DNA of 64,000 nt from CALAZP01 sp964410725 (GTDB taxonomy: Bacteria; Bacteroidota; Bacteroidia; Chitinophagales; Saprospiraceae), in NCBI GenBank assembly GCA_964410725.1, contig CAYPID010000004.1:8348-72347 (forward strand). The letters run 5' to 3'. Below the pieces are notes generated by a model. It had not been told where the DNA came from. It was given only the letters and a program-made list of their open reading frames with translations, and did no database searches. Shown here piece after piece: positions 45,427-54,532 of the stretch. The translations under genes and the position numbers were made by a program. The number at the start of each line of letters is the position of its first letter. Position 1 is the first letter of the stretch.

Positions 45427-46245
45427 ATGAATACTTCAAAATGGGCATTTTGTGCCGTGGCTTTTCCACTAGTTTTGGTTGGATGTCAACAAGTAGGGGT
45501 CAATTCGCCTGGTACTGAGTATATGCCAGATATGGCTCATTCGGTTGCTGTAGAAAGTAATGTGTACATCAATTATGACCATAACACTTGGAATGATGAA
45601 AGTGCTCTTTCATTAAAGGACTTATCTAATCCTAAATTACCTGTGAGGGGAACTGTTCCTCGCGGATATGCAGGTGTTGCTGGTGCCAAAACTCCAGGAG
45701 AGCGTATGAAGAAGGAGGAATCCATCAGAGGAAGAAATGCTGTTAACGCGGTGGCGGTACCATTAAATGGTCATGTTCCTTATTACTATCAAGATACTGA
45801 GGATGAAAGGGTAAGGGCAACCAATGAAATTATTGAAAATCCTTATGCAATTACCGAAGATGGATTAGCTAGAGGTAAAGAATTATACAATACTTTTTGT
45901 GGTATATGCCATGGAGAAAAGGGTGATGGCCTTGGATACTTAGTAAGAGATCCGAATCCCGCTACTGGTGATCCAGGTGGTGTTTATCCAGCTGCTCCGG
46001 CTAACTTCTTAGTAGGTGATTTAGCTACCGCTAGTAATGGTCGGTATTACCATGCTATTATGTATGGTAAAAATGTAATGGGTGGTTATGCCGATAAACT
46101 ATCTTTTGAGGAAAGATGGCAAGTGATACATTATATCAGGTCTTTACAAGCTGCTGATGTAAACGCTAATTACGATGAAATGGAAAATTCTTTAAATAAA
46201 GCATACGGAACACCAATGGCTGTTATTGAGCTTGGTGGGGAATAA
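45427..46245 (+). CDS. actE: Alternative complex III monohaem cytochrome lipoprotein ActE
   Basis: A 272-residue lipoprotein with lipobox LVGC (Cys20) and one haem c site CGICH at 158-162 in a class I cytochrome domain (about 145-240). A probable axial methionine sits in the MGGYADKLSFEERW region. In the complex ActE receives electrons from ActA and delivers them toward the terminal oxidase. The segment 21-140 is a conserved extended arm. It lies 17 bp after actD. Confidence 0.93.
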   Translation: MNTSKWAFCAVAFPLVLVGCQQVGVNSPGTEYMPDMAHSVAVESNVYINYDHNTWNDESALSLKDLSNPKLPVRGTVPRGYAGVAGAKTPGERMKKEESIRGRNAVNAVAVPLNGHVPYYYQDTEDERVRATNEIIENPYAITEDGLARGKELYNTFCGICHGEKGDGLGYLVRDPNPATGDPGGVYPAAPANFLVGDLATASNGRYYHAIMYGKNVMGGYADKLSFEERWQVIHYIRSLQAADVNANYDEMENSLNKAYGTPMAVIELGGE

Positions 46246-46257
46246 AAATATCATACA

Positions 46258-47526
46258 ATGAACCAATTTGTTTTTACATCACAAGCTAAAAAGGTATTAG
46301 GTGCCTTCATGGGACTCGGTGTGCTGTGTATGTTATTAACCTTTTTTGTAGCGGATGATGTGCTGCACAGTAGATTTTGGTCTAATTTTTTGCATAATTC
46401 AGTGTTTTTTACTGGAATAGCGTTTATCTCTCTCTTTATTATAAGTGCCTTCACCACTGCTTGGGCTGGATGGTACACTCAAATTAAAAGAATTTGGGAG
46501 GCTTATTCACTATTTATGATTCCTGGATTATTACTAATGCTAGTCATCATAGCAGGTATTTGGTTACATGGGCATCATCTTTACCATTGGACTGACGCTG
46601 CTGCTTTGGAAGAAGATGAAATTCTTGCCCACAAATCATCTTTTCTAAATCCTGTCTGGTATACTTTAGGATCCTTAATAATTGTTGGAATATGGATCTT
46701 TTTTGCAAAGCGAATGAGATCTCTGTCTATTGACGAGGATCAATCTGGTGATAATTCCTATCAGCACCACAAAAAATATAGAATTTGGTCTGCAGCCTTT
46801 CTTCCGGTCGCTGGTTTTTCCAGTGCTGCTATAGTTTGGTTATGGGTCATGTCCGTAGATGCACATTGGTATAGTACTTTATTTGCTTGGTATACTGCTG
46901 TTAGTTGGTTTGTTGCAGCTATGGCTTTAACCATAATTACTGTTTCTTTTTTAAAGTCTTTAGGTCATTTAGAAGGAATAACTGGAGAACATCTACACGA
47001 TTTAGGCAAATTTTTATTTGCCTTCAGTATTTTCTGGACTTACTTATGGTTTTCTCAGTTTATGCTTATCTGGTACGGAAATGTTGGAGAGGAAACCGTT
47101 TATTTTCAAGAACGTCAAGAGAATTATCCAGTATTATTTTATGGAAATCTCTTCATTAATTTTGTCCTACCTTTTTTCGTACTGATGAGGAATGATACTA
47201 AGAGAAAATATGGTACCCTGATTTTTGTTTCCATTTTAGTCTTCTTTGGACATTGGTGGGATTTCTTTCAGATGATTAAACCTGGTGTTTTACATACCAC
47301 TCATGAGGCGCTTTCTCATTTGTCCACTGCTGTTGATCACGGCGGGGGAGACCATCATGGCAGTTCTGCTGTTGCTGGTTTTACTTTACCAGGATTATTA
47401 GAAATTGGAACTATGCTGGGCTTTTTAGCTGGATTTATTTACGTGGTGTTTAATCATTTATCAAAGGCTTCTTTGGTTCCTAAAAATGATCCCTATTTGG
47501 CAGAGAGTGTTCATCATCACGTTTAA
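46258..47526 (+). CDS. actF: Alternative complex III membrane subunit ActF
   Basis: A 422-residue polytopic protein with about ten hydrophobic helices, a diverged relative of ActC lacking a quinol site in known structures. Histidine-rich segments are seen at WLHGHHLYHWTD (near 101) and in a loop near 361 (DHGGGDHHGS). It follows actE by 12 bp and completes the actABCDEF set. A 60-bp space with a weak small hairpin precedes coxB. Confidence 0.92.
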   Translation: MNQFVFTSQAKKVLGAFMGLGVLCMLLTFFVADDVLHSRFWSNFLHNSVFFTGIAFISLFIISAFTTAWAGWYTQIKRIWEAYSLFMIPGLLLMLVIIAGIWLHGHHLYHWTDAAALEEDEILAHKSSFLNPVWYTLGSLIIVGIWIFFAKRMRSLSIDEDQSGDNSYQHHKKYRIWSAAFLPVAGFSSAAIVWLWVMSVDAHWYSTLFAWYTAVSWFVAAMALTIITVSFLKSLGHLEGITGEHLHDLGKFLFAFSIFWTYLWFSQFMLIWYGNVGEETVYFQERQENYPVLFYGNLFINFVLPFFVLMRNDTKRKYGTLIFVSILVFFGHWWDFFQMIKPGVLHTTHEALSHLSTAVDHGGGDHHGSSAVAGFTLPGLLEIGTMLGFLAGFIYVVFNHLSKASLVPKNDPYLAESVHHHV

Positions 47527-47586
47527 TTATTGAATGATTAAGCAAAAATTTGATACGGTTGTTTTAACCTTATAAAAATCTAAAAA

Positions 47587-48666
47587 ATGACATTTATTCT
47601 GATTCTAATAAGTTTGGTTTTGATAGCTATAGTGGCTATTCAGATTGGAAAGGTTTCAGATTTAACCTCTAAAATAAGAGGTGAAGAAGAGGTGCAAGAA
47701 ATCAACAATAAAAAACAAGGGTGGTACTCTTTCATTTTTATGTTTGTTTTCTTAGGTGGAGTAATCATCTCTGGAGCCTATTATCAAAACTATTTTTTAG
47801 GGTTTGGGCCCCACGTTCCTGCCTCCGCACATGGTGGAGAATTGGATAGCATGTTTAAGGTAACCTTATTGCTTACTGGAATTGTTTTTATCATCACCCA
47901 TATTCTATTATTCTATTTTTCTTTCAAGTACAGTGGAAGCAGGAGTAAGAGAGCAGCTTTTGTTTCTCACGACAACAAATTAGAGTTGATTTGGACTGGT
48001 ATTCCGGCAGTCGTTATGGCTTTTCTCGTTATCAAGGGTTTGGATGCTTGGAATGATGTAATGGCAGATGTTTCTCCTGATGAGGAGTATATGGAAATCG
48101 AGGCTACAGGATATCAATTTGCTTGGATGTTGAGATATCCTGGTCCTGATGGTTTAATTGGTGAAAAGGATTTCCGGTTAATCAGTGGCAATAATCCTTT
48201 GGGTCAAAATTGGGAAGATGTCAAGAATTTGGACGATATTCATGTAGATGAGTTGGTTTTACCGGTAGGTAAGAAGGTAAGAGTCAGAATCACCTCCAGA
48301 GATGTATTACATAATTTCTATTTACCTCATTTTAGGGTAAAGATGGATGCTGTTCCCGGAATGCCTACTTATTTTGTTTTTACGCCTACAACGACCACAG
48401 AGGAATATAGACAGCAGTTGAAAGAATATGACGAATACAATGTTCCGGTTAATCCAGAAGATCCCGAAAGTCCAATGCTTTGGGAAGATTTTAATTTTGA
48501 ATTGGCTTGTGCAGAATTATGTGGTAAAGGCCATTTCAGTATGAGAAAAATTGTAAGAATTGTTCCACAAGCGGAGTATGATGCCTGGATTGCTGGTCAA
48601 GCTTCCTATTATGATGCAGCAGTAAAAGGTACCGATTCTGATCCCTATAAGAATAGTGAATTATAG
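47587..48666 (+). CDS. coxB: Cytochrome c oxidase subunit II
   Basis: A 359-residue subunit holding the CuA centre. It has membrane helices at about 3-20, 47-65 and 92-112, then a periplasmic cupredoxin domain. The CuA ligands are visible as His242 (LHNFYLPHF), Cys308, Cys312, His316 and Met319 (CAELCGKGHFSM). No fused C-terminal cytochrome c domain is present, unlike classical caa3 subunit II, so electrons must arrive from ActE or a soluble carrier. The extra first helix is common in Bacteroidota. Confidence 0.96.
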   Translation: MTFILILISLVLIAIVAIQIGKVSDLTSKIRGEEEVQEINNKKQGWYSFIFMFVFLGGVIISGAYYQNYFLGFGPHVPASAHGGELDSMFKVTLLLTGIVFIITHILLFYFSFKYSGSRSKRAAFVSHDNKLELIWTGIPAVVMAFLVIKGLDAWNDVMADVSPDEEYMEIEATGYQFAWMLRYPGPDGLIGEKDFRLISGNNPLGQNWEDVKNLDDIHVDELVLPVGKKVRVRITSRDVLHNFYLPHFRVKMDAVPGMPTYFVFTPTTTTEEYRQQLKEYDEYNVPVNPEDPESPMLWEDFNFELACAELCGKGHFSMRKIVRIVPQAEYDAWIAGQASYYDAAVKGTDSDPYKNSEL

Positions 48667-48684
48667 TAAATTAAATTTTCTAAA

Positions 48685-50553
48685 ATGGAAAAAGCAGTAA
48701 TTCAAGAGTCTCCTCAGGTTAGTGAAATTGATTTGATTGAAAAAAATGGTTTTGATGATCATTTTCACGATCATCACCACGGAGATAAGTTTCAGTCTAA
48801 TTTTATAACTACCTATATTTTTAGTCAAGACCATAAAATGATTGGGAAACAATTCCTGATTACAGGTATGTTTTGGGCTATTATTGGTGGTTTAATGTCC
48901 TTGGTTTTTAGATTACAATTGGGTTTTCCTGAGGAAAGTTTGGCTTGGATCAAGCCTGTTCTTGGGAAATGGATTGTAATAAATGACGCTGGAGTGGGTA
49001 CTTTAGCACCAGAGTTCTATTATGCTTTGGTAACGATGCACGGTACTATTTTGGTTTTCTTCGTACTTACAGCGGGATTATCTGGGACGTTCAGTAACTT
49101 GCTAATTCCTTTGCAGGTTGGAGCTAGAGATATGGCATCTCCTTTATTGAATATGCTATCTTATTGGTTCTTTTTTCTGGCTGGGGTAATTATGTTTGTT
49201 TCCCTTTTCTTGAATACAGGACCTTTTGCAGGGGGATGGACTGCCTATCCACCTTTAAGTGCATTACCTATGGCCTCTAGTGGTTCAGGTACCGGTATGA
49301 CGTTGTGGGTATTAAGTTTAGTTTTCTTCGTAGTCTCTGTTCTTCTTGGGGGAATCAATTACATTACTACTGTATTAAACTTGAGGACTAAGGGAATGAG
49401 CATGTGGCGTTTGCCATTGACCATTTGGGCGTTCTTCATTACTGCTATTATTGGTTTGTTATCTTTCCCAGTATTGGTTTCTGCTTTTCTTTTAGTCATG
49501 TTTGACAGAGGTTTAGGGACTAGTTTCTTTTTGTCTGAGATTTTTATTGGGGGACAGGCTTTAGATCATGTGGGAGGAAGTCCTGTTTTGTATCAACACC
49601 TTTTCTGGTTTTTAGGTCACCCTGAGGTTTACATCATTATCTTGCCTGCAATGGGAATCGTAAGTGAAGTTCTTTCAGTACATTCTCGAAAGCCAATTTT
49701 TGGATACAAGGCAATGGTATTTTCAATCCTAGCAATTGCTTTTCTATCTTTTATAGTTTGGGCGCACCACATGTTTATGTCAGGTGTAAATCCATTTATC
49801 TCTAATATTTTTGTTTTATTTACTTTAATTATCGCTGTTCCATCTGCTGTAAAGGTATTTAACTGGATTGCTACCCTCTATAAAGGTAATATCCGGTTCA
49901 ATCCTGCTAGTTTGTTTGGTATTGGTTTTGTGTCCATGTTTATTTCTGGAGGTTTAACCGGTATTTTCCTCGGAAATTCAGCTATTGATATTCAAATGCA
50001 CGATACCTATTTCGTTGTTGCACACTTCCATATCGTTATGGGTGTGGCAGCTTTCTTCGGTATGTTCGCCGGTATTTACCACTGGTTTCCTAAGATGTAT
50101 GGACGTTTTATGAGTGATACCTTAGGAAAGGTACACTTCTGGGGAACTATGATTGGTGCCTATGCAGTATTTTGGCCTATGCACTACATTGGAATGGCCG
50201 GTGTACCTAGAAGATATTATAGATTTGATACTTTCGGCAGTTTTAGCCATTTTACAGAATTAAATCAGTTCATTACTATTGCTGCTATTGTAACTTTTGG
50301 TTTCCAATTACTATTCGTTATCAACTTCTTCTACAGCATCTGGTATGGTAAGAAGATGACTACCAAGAATCCTTGGAAGGCTACTACTTTGGAGTGGACC
50401 ACCCCTATTGAAACTGGACATGGGAATTGGCCAGGTAAACTTCCTGCGGTAGAGCGATGGGCGTATGACTATAGCAAGAACGAAGGTGCAGACTTCACAC
50501 CTCAAATCGTTCCTTTGTCTGAAGCTGAAAAGGCAGATGTTAACCATCACTAA
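48685..50553 (+). CDS. coxA: Cytochrome c oxidase subunit I
   Basis: Catalytic subunit of an A-type haem-copper oxidase, 622 residues with about twelve to fourteen helices. Seen motifs are the low-spin haem histidine in ALVTMHGTILVFF, the CuB histidine-tyrosine block WFLGHPEVYIIILP, AHHMFMSG for the other CuB histidines, and HDTYFVVAHFHIVMG for the two haem ligands. The HPEVY tyrosine marks the A family. A histidine-rich cytosolic N-terminus (DDHFHDHHHGDKF, about 23-35) precedes the first helix. It lies 18 bp after coxB. Confidence 0.97.
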   Translation: MEKAVIQESPQVSEIDLIEKNGFDDHFHDHHHGDKFQSNFITTYIFSQDHKMIGKQFLITGMFWAIIGGLMSLVFRLQLGFPEESLAWIKPVLGKWIVINDAGVGTLAPEFYYALVTMHGTILVFFVLTAGLSGTFSNLLIPLQVGARDMASPLLNMLSYWFFFLAGVIMFVSLFLNTGPFAGGWTAYPPLSALPMASSGSGTGMTLWVLSLVFFVVSVLLGGINYITTVLNLRTKGMSMWRLPLTIWAFFITAIIGLLSFPVLVSAFLLVMFDRGLGTSFFLSEIFIGGQALDHVGGSPVLYQHLFWFLGHPEVYIIILPAMGIVSEVLSVHSRKPIFGYKAMVFSILAIAFLSFIVWAHHMFMSGVNPFISNIFVLFTLIIAVPSAVKVFNWIATLYKGNIRFNPASLFGIGFVSMFISGGLTGIFLGNSAIDIQMHDTYFVVAHFHIVMGVAAFFGMFAGIYHWFPKMYGRFMSDTLGKVHFWGTMIGAYAVFWPMHYIGMAGVPRRYYRFDTFGSFSHFTELNQFITIAAIVTFGFQLLFVINFFYSIWYGKKMTTKNPWKATTLEWTTPIETGHGNWPGKLPAVERWAYDYSKNEGADFTPQIVPLSEAEKADVNHH

Positions 50554-50575
50554 TTAGAAAGTATCAACACGAATA

Positions 50576-51475
50576 ATGAATAATAGAACACATATACAAA
50601 ATAATAGCCTGACAAATTCTTGGTTAAAAGACTTGAGTCTTTTAATCAAGATGAGGCTAACTATTACGGTGGTGTTCAGTTCCCTTTTGGCATTTGTTAT
50701 TGCTGTTGACGCCAATAATTTCAGTTATACTTCTTTACTACTGTTATCATTCGGTGGTTTTTTAATAACTGCCGCGGCCAATATTCTAAATCAAGTTTTA
50801 GAACGGTCTTATGATTCAAAAATGAAGAGGACCGCTAATCGTCCGTTAGCTGCTGGTAGAATGAAAGTAACAGACGCAGTTTTATTGGCTGGTATTTTTA
50901 GTTTACTTGGAATAGTTTCTTTGGCGTTGTTTAACCCTTTGACTTCTTTCTTGGGGACTTTTGCCTTAGTTAGCTACGCCTTTATTTACACTCCAATTAA
51001 GAGAATTTCTCCTGTAGCAGTTGCAGTGGGGGCGATTCCAGGCGCTTTACCTGTTCTTATTGGATGTGTTGCCGCAGAGGGTACGCTGACTTTTTTAGGG
51101 ATGTCTTTATTTGCTTTTCAATTTTTATGGCAGTTTCCTCATTTTTGGTCTATTGGATGGCTTGGTTTTGACGATTATTCTAATGCCGGATATAAGTTAA
51201 TGCCTACTAATATAGATGGTCATATTGATCGACGAATTGGCTTCCAATCGGTACTATACGTTTTATTTTTGTTTCCAGTCGGTATTATTCCTTATTATTT
51301 GGGGGTTTCTGGTTGGATATCTTTAATAGTCGTTTCTGTCATGACGGTGGTCTATTTGTTCTTTGCCATACGTTTTAAAATTAAATTCAATCGGCAAAGT
51401 GCTATGGCGCTGATGTTTAGTTCTTTCTTTTACGTTCCCGTTTCCTTTATTGCACTTTTATTGGATAAAATTTAA
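50576..51475 (+). CDS. ctaB: Protohaem IX farnesyltransferase (haem O synthase)
   Basis: UbiA-family prenyltransferase that converts haem B to haem O, the precursor of haem A for the oxidase. The 299-residue protein has about eight helices. The two aspartate-type motifs appear as NQVLERSYDSKMKRTANRPL (near 72-91) and the second loop DDYSNAGYKLMP (near 200). It sits between coxA and the subunit III genes, as in other Bacteroidota. Haem A synthase (ctaA) is not in the window. Confidence 0.95.
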   Translation: MNNRTHIQNNSLTNSWLKDLSLLIKMRLTITVVFSSLLAFVIAVDANNFSYTSLLLLSFGGFLITAAANILNQVLERSYDSKMKRTANRPLAAGRMKVTDAVLLAGIFSLLGIVSLALFNPLTSFLGTFALVSYAFIYTPIKRISPVAVAVGAIPGALPVLIGCVAAEGTLTFLGMSLFAFQFLWQFPHFWSIGWLGFDDYSNAGYKLMPTNIDGHIDRRIGFQSVLYVLFLFPVGIIPYYLGVSGWISLIVVSVMTVVYLFFAIRFKIKFNRQSAMALMFSSFFYVPVSFIALLLDKI

Positions 51476-51486
51476 AGTAAAGCAAA

Positions 51487-52065
51487 ATGGATGTAGTGGC
51501 AAATAGTTCTTTTAGACAAAATAAAATACCTCCTGTATTATTCGCTCTTTGGGTGGCTTGTGCAAGTATAGGTATGATGTTCGCTGCATTTACAAGTGCA
51601 TATATTGTGAGGCAAGGAGCAGGGAACTGGTTGGAATTTGCTATGCCTCAAATTTTCTATGTGAGTGCAGTAGTTATGGTAATATCAAGTGCAGTTCTTC
51701 AATTTTCCTATTATGCCTTTAAAAGGGAAAATACATTAGGGTACCGATTAGGATTAGTTTTGACTTTATTGTTGGGTTTTGTGTTTATTGGAACACAGTA
51801 CCAAGGATGGTTAGACTTGGCATCCATTGGGGTAGAACTAACGACGAATCCTTCTGGATCTTTTGTCTATGTTATTTCTGGCATCCATGCTGCGCATGTA
51901 TTAGGTGGAATTGGGATATTGATAGTTGCTTTGATACATGCTTTTTTATTGCCGCACAAGGTAAGTAATAAGCGTACCACCAGATTTCGTTTGACACTTA
52001 CCTATTGGCATTTTGTAGATGCCCTTTGGTTATACTTATTATTCTTTTTTACACTGTATAGATAA
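51487..52065 (+). CDS. Cytochrome c oxidase subunit III, short form
   Basis: A 192-residue haem-copper oxidase subunit III with five hydrophobic helices. Family residues include WVACASIGMMFAAFTSAYIV (helix 1), the GIHAAHVLGGIGIL helix and the closing TYWHFVDALWLYLLFFF. Subunit III stabilises the oxidase and its proton uptake. A longer homologue follows immediately, so the operon carries two subunit III genes, a regular feature of this phylum. Confidence 0.92.
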   Translation: MDVVANSSFRQNKIPPVLFALWVACASIGMMFAAFTSAYIVRQGAGNWLEFAMPQIFYVSAVVMVISSAVLQFSYYAFKRENTLGYRLGLVLTLLLGFVFIGTQYQGWLDLASIGVELTTNPSGSFVYVISGIHAAHVLGGIGILIVALIHAFLLPHKVSNKRTTRFRLTLTYWHFVDALWLYLLFFFTLYR

Positions 52066-52086
52066 TATATTTAAATACTTTTTGAT

Positions 52087-52932
52087 ATGGCTACTGAAGC
52101 TGTTGTGCAAAATTCTGAACAAACAGACGCCTGGTCAGGCGGAAAAGAACCTTTTAAGGCAAGTTATGGTAAATTGATGATGTGGTATTTCCTATTGTCA
52201 GATGCTTTTACTTTTGCTGGTTTTCTTATTGCTTACGGTGCACTAAGATTTAGTTCTCCAACTTGGCCGGTTCCTGATTTTGTATTCTCTACTGCTCCTT
52301 TTGGAATTTCTGGTGCACCTTTGATTTTCGTTACAGTTATGTCGTTTTTGCTGATTATTAGTTCAGTGACTATGGTACGAGCCGTACAGGAGGGTCATAG
52401 AGAAAATAAAAAGGGTGTTGTTTTTTGGATGCTTTTAACCATAATAGGTGGTGCCGGTTTCTTGGGCTGTCAGGCTTGGGAATGGAATAATTTAATTGGT
52501 CATGAGCACATGTCTGTTACTACTAATCCTTTTGGTAGTCACTTAATGTCCGGAGAGTATTTAGATGATGCGCATGGTCATGCTTACGCTTCCGGTGAAA
52601 CCAGAGAATCCTTTGATGCAGGTGATAGTTACTTAATTCATCAAGAGGATGGGAATTGGATTAAGAGAAGATTTATTTCTACTGATGGCGTTATGGGAGT
52701 ACAAGAATTTGGCCCTAAAGCATTCGGAGCCTTGTTCTTCTTTATTACCGGTTTTCACGGTTTCCACGTCTTTTCTGGTGTTGTTTTCTTGCTTATTATC
52801 ATGCTTAATGCTGGTAGTGGGCTTTATGTCAAGCGCAAGAATGGATACGAAATGGTTGAAAAAATTGGTTTGTATTGGCACTTTGTAGACTTAGTTTGGG
52901 TGTTTGTATTTTTAGTATTTTATCTTCTCTAA
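52087..52932 (+). CDS. Cytochrome c oxidase subunit III, long form
   Basis: A 281-residue subunit III homologue with five hydrophobic helices. It ends with GFHGFHVFSGVVFLLIIM and GLYWHFVDLVWVFVFLVFYL, the family signature. A hydrophilic insertion of about 65 residues (about 140-210) separates the third and fourth helices. It is rich in H, D, E and G and may be an external loop. It lies 21 bp after the short form. Both copies are intact, so this is duplication with divergence rather than a broken gene. Confidence 0.92.
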   Translation: MATEAVVQNSEQTDAWSGGKEPFKASYGKLMMWYFLLSDAFTFAGFLIAYGALRFSSPTWPVPDFVFSTAPFGISGAPLIFVTVMSFLLIISSVTMVRAVQEGHRENKKGVVFWMLLTIIGGAGFLGCQAWEWNNLIGHEHMSVTTNPFGSHLMSGEYLDDAHGHAYASGETRESFDAGDSYLIHQEDGNWIKRRFISTDGVMGVQEFGPKAFGALFFFITGFHGFHVFSGVVFLLIIMLNAGSGLYVKRKNGYEMVEKIGLYWHFVDLVWVFVFLVFYLL

Positions 52933-52953
52933 TAATTATTAAATAGTCATAAA

Positions 52954-53376
52954 ATGGGACTTAGTTACGAAGAAGGAAAAAAGAAGGTTGTTAAAGGGCT
53001 TTATTTATTGGCTGCTGTAACGCTTATCGAAGTTTTTATTTCTCTACTTGGAAAAGGTCATATTATTTCTGGTGTTGAAAAGTATTCAGTTATTCTATAC
53101 ATTGTTGGTTTAGCACTCATTGTTTTATCATTATACAAGGCCTACTTTATTATTTATGAGTTTATGCACATGAAGTATGAAGTTAAGGGACTGGCTTTAA
53201 CGGTCTTATTACCTACTACCTTACTTATTTGGGCTATTATTGCTTTCTTTCAAGAGGGCAATTCATGGAAAAACAGAAGAGAACTGATAAAGGAAAAGAA
53301 TGAGGTACAGGTTAAATCAAATCCTGAGCCAACGGGTGAGCTAATTAGATTAGAGGACTTTTCGGGCAACATATAA
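52954..53376 (+). CDS. Cytochrome c oxidase subunit IV
   Basis: A 140-residue protein with three hydrophobic helices (about 14-34, 45-66 and 78-98). It includes KAYFIIYEFMHMKYE, the typical subunit IV (caa3/quinol oxidase small subunit) stretch, followed by a charged cytosolic tail. It is an accessory subunit assisting assembly. It sits directly after subunit III and 4 bp before the next gene. Confidence 0.88.
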   Translation: MGLSYEEGKKKVVKGLYLLAAVTLIEVFISLLGKGHIISGVEKYSVILYIVGLALIVLSLYKAYFIIYEFMHMKYEVKGLALTVLLPTTLLIWAIIAFFQEGNSWKNRRELIKEKNEVQVKSNPEPTGELIRLEDFSGNI

Positions 53377-53380
53377 TTAA

Positions 53381-53938
53381 ATGGCTAAATTGGGAGTTAG
53401 TAAGTTCATACAAATCAGTGGTTTATTGCTCCTTTTGGTAGTTTTACCTTTAGTTTCTTGGTATTACCTGAACAGGGGTTATGATTATCAATTACAAGCG
53501 CGTTCTGAGCTGAAAGACTTGGGTGCTTGGTCAGTTGATAGTTCTGGTATAGATACAGTTGGTTATACGGGTATCTTCACTATAGTCAATCAAGATTCTT
53601 TTCGAGACAGTCTACTACGCCAAACGCTCAATAAATTGATTGAACAGTTTGGAGAAAGACCTGACTTTTTAGTTGGATTGATTAAATCCGATATTAATGT
53701 TTCGACATTAGATTTATCAGATACCTCCAGAGTCATTTACTTGGACAAGGTTAATTTCCATTCTGAATTAAGTTTTCTTGATGGAATGCTATATTTATCT
53801 GATCGTAAAGGCACCGTACGAAACAGCTATAATTATCGCAGTATGGCTGAGATTAGGAGAATGGTGGAACATATTGCTTTAATACTTCCTCAACAACCCT
53901 CTTCAGATATCATTTTTGTCCCTGAGAGTGAAAAATAG
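53381..53938 (+). CDS. SCO-position thioredoxin-fold-like protein lacking all cysteines
   Basis: A 185-residue protein with one N-terminal membrane anchor (about 10-30) and a periplasmic domain. Position between cox subunit IV and DUF420 is where Bacteroidota encode SCO1/SenC, the copper chaperone for CuA. The pattern TGIFTIVNQDSF, the central LIKSDI and the LSFLDGMLYLSDRKGTVRN segment resemble a shrunken SCO/thioredoxin fold. However, the protein has no cysteine, so the CxxxC copper site is absent. It may be a structural remnant or a partner of a true SCO elsewhere. The fold assignment is inference; the gene is intact and tightly packed in the operon. Confidence 0.7.
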   Translation: MAKLGVSKFIQISGLLLLLVVLPLVSWYYLNRGYDYQLQARSELKDLGAWSVDSSGIDTVGYTGIFTIVNQDSFRDSLLRQTLNKLIEQFGERPDFLVGLIKSDINVSTLDLSDTSRVIYLDKVNFHSELSFLDGMLYLSDRKGTVRNSYNYRSMAEIRRMVEHIALILPQQPSSDIIFVPESEK

Positions 53939-53949
53939 AAAATGACGCC

Positions 53950-54528
53950 ATGGAAAACAATATTGTGCTAGCTAAAAAATTAAACCGGTGGGCTTGGATT
54001 ATTTCAGGTGTTGTTCTCGCTTTGGTTTTAGTCATGAGAAGGGTGAAAATTCCATTACCTAATGGTATGGATTTTTCTTTTTTGCCCCCATTTCATGCGA
54101 TGGTGAATGGGGTGACTGCCTTAATTTTATTAGCTGCTTTCATCGCTATTAAAAACAAAAGAGTAGAATTACACAGAAAATTAGTTTTTACAGCTCTAGG
54201 CCTATCCTTATTATTTTTACTTTCTTACGTGGCCTATCACTTTACCACTCCGGAAACCATATATGGAGATTTTAATGGAGACGGAATTCTTGAGGATGAA
54301 GAGCGACTGGCTGTCGGAAAAGATAGAGTAGTTTATTTGGCATTATTGCTAAGTCATATTTTATTAGCTGCTTTTTCTTTACCCTTTATTTTATTGACTT
54401 TTATACGAGCATATACTCAGCAGTTTGATGCGCATAAGAAAATGGCTAGATGGGTTTTTCCTATTTGGTTTTATGTAGCTGCAACCGGACCTATATGTTA
54501 TTTGTTATTATTACCATATTACAACTAG
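53950..54528 (+). CDS. DUF420 membrane protein with EF-hand-like loop
   Basis: A 192-residue protein with about five hydrophobic helices (about 14-29, 50-67, 80-97, 127-150 and 169-189). Conserved residues include FLPPFHAMVNG (near 45), a histidine-bearing ELHRKL (near 74) and LLSHILLAAFSLPFIL (near 133). DUF420 proteins occur in cox operons and are thought to help oxidase assembly. Between helices 3 and 4 lies GDFNGDGILEDEE: Asp107, Asn109, Asp111, Glu115 and Glu118 fit the DxNxDGxxxxxE calcium loop. Whether it binds calcium is untested. Confidence 0.85.
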   Translation: MENNIVLAKKLNRWAWIISGVVLALVLVMRRVKIPLPNGMDFSFLPPFHAMVNGVTALILLAAFIAIKNKRVELHRKLVFTALGLSLLFLLSYVAYHFTTPETIYGDFNGDGILEDEERLAVGKDRVVYLALLLSHILLAAFSLPFILLTFIRAYTQQFDAHKKMARWVFPIWFYVAATGPICYLLLLPYYN

Positions 54529-54532
54529 ACCA

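Noticed and set aside
51487..52932. Two adjacent subunit III genes as a frameshifted or broken single gene
   Set aside because: Each has its own start, full helix set and closing WHFVD motif; both are complete.
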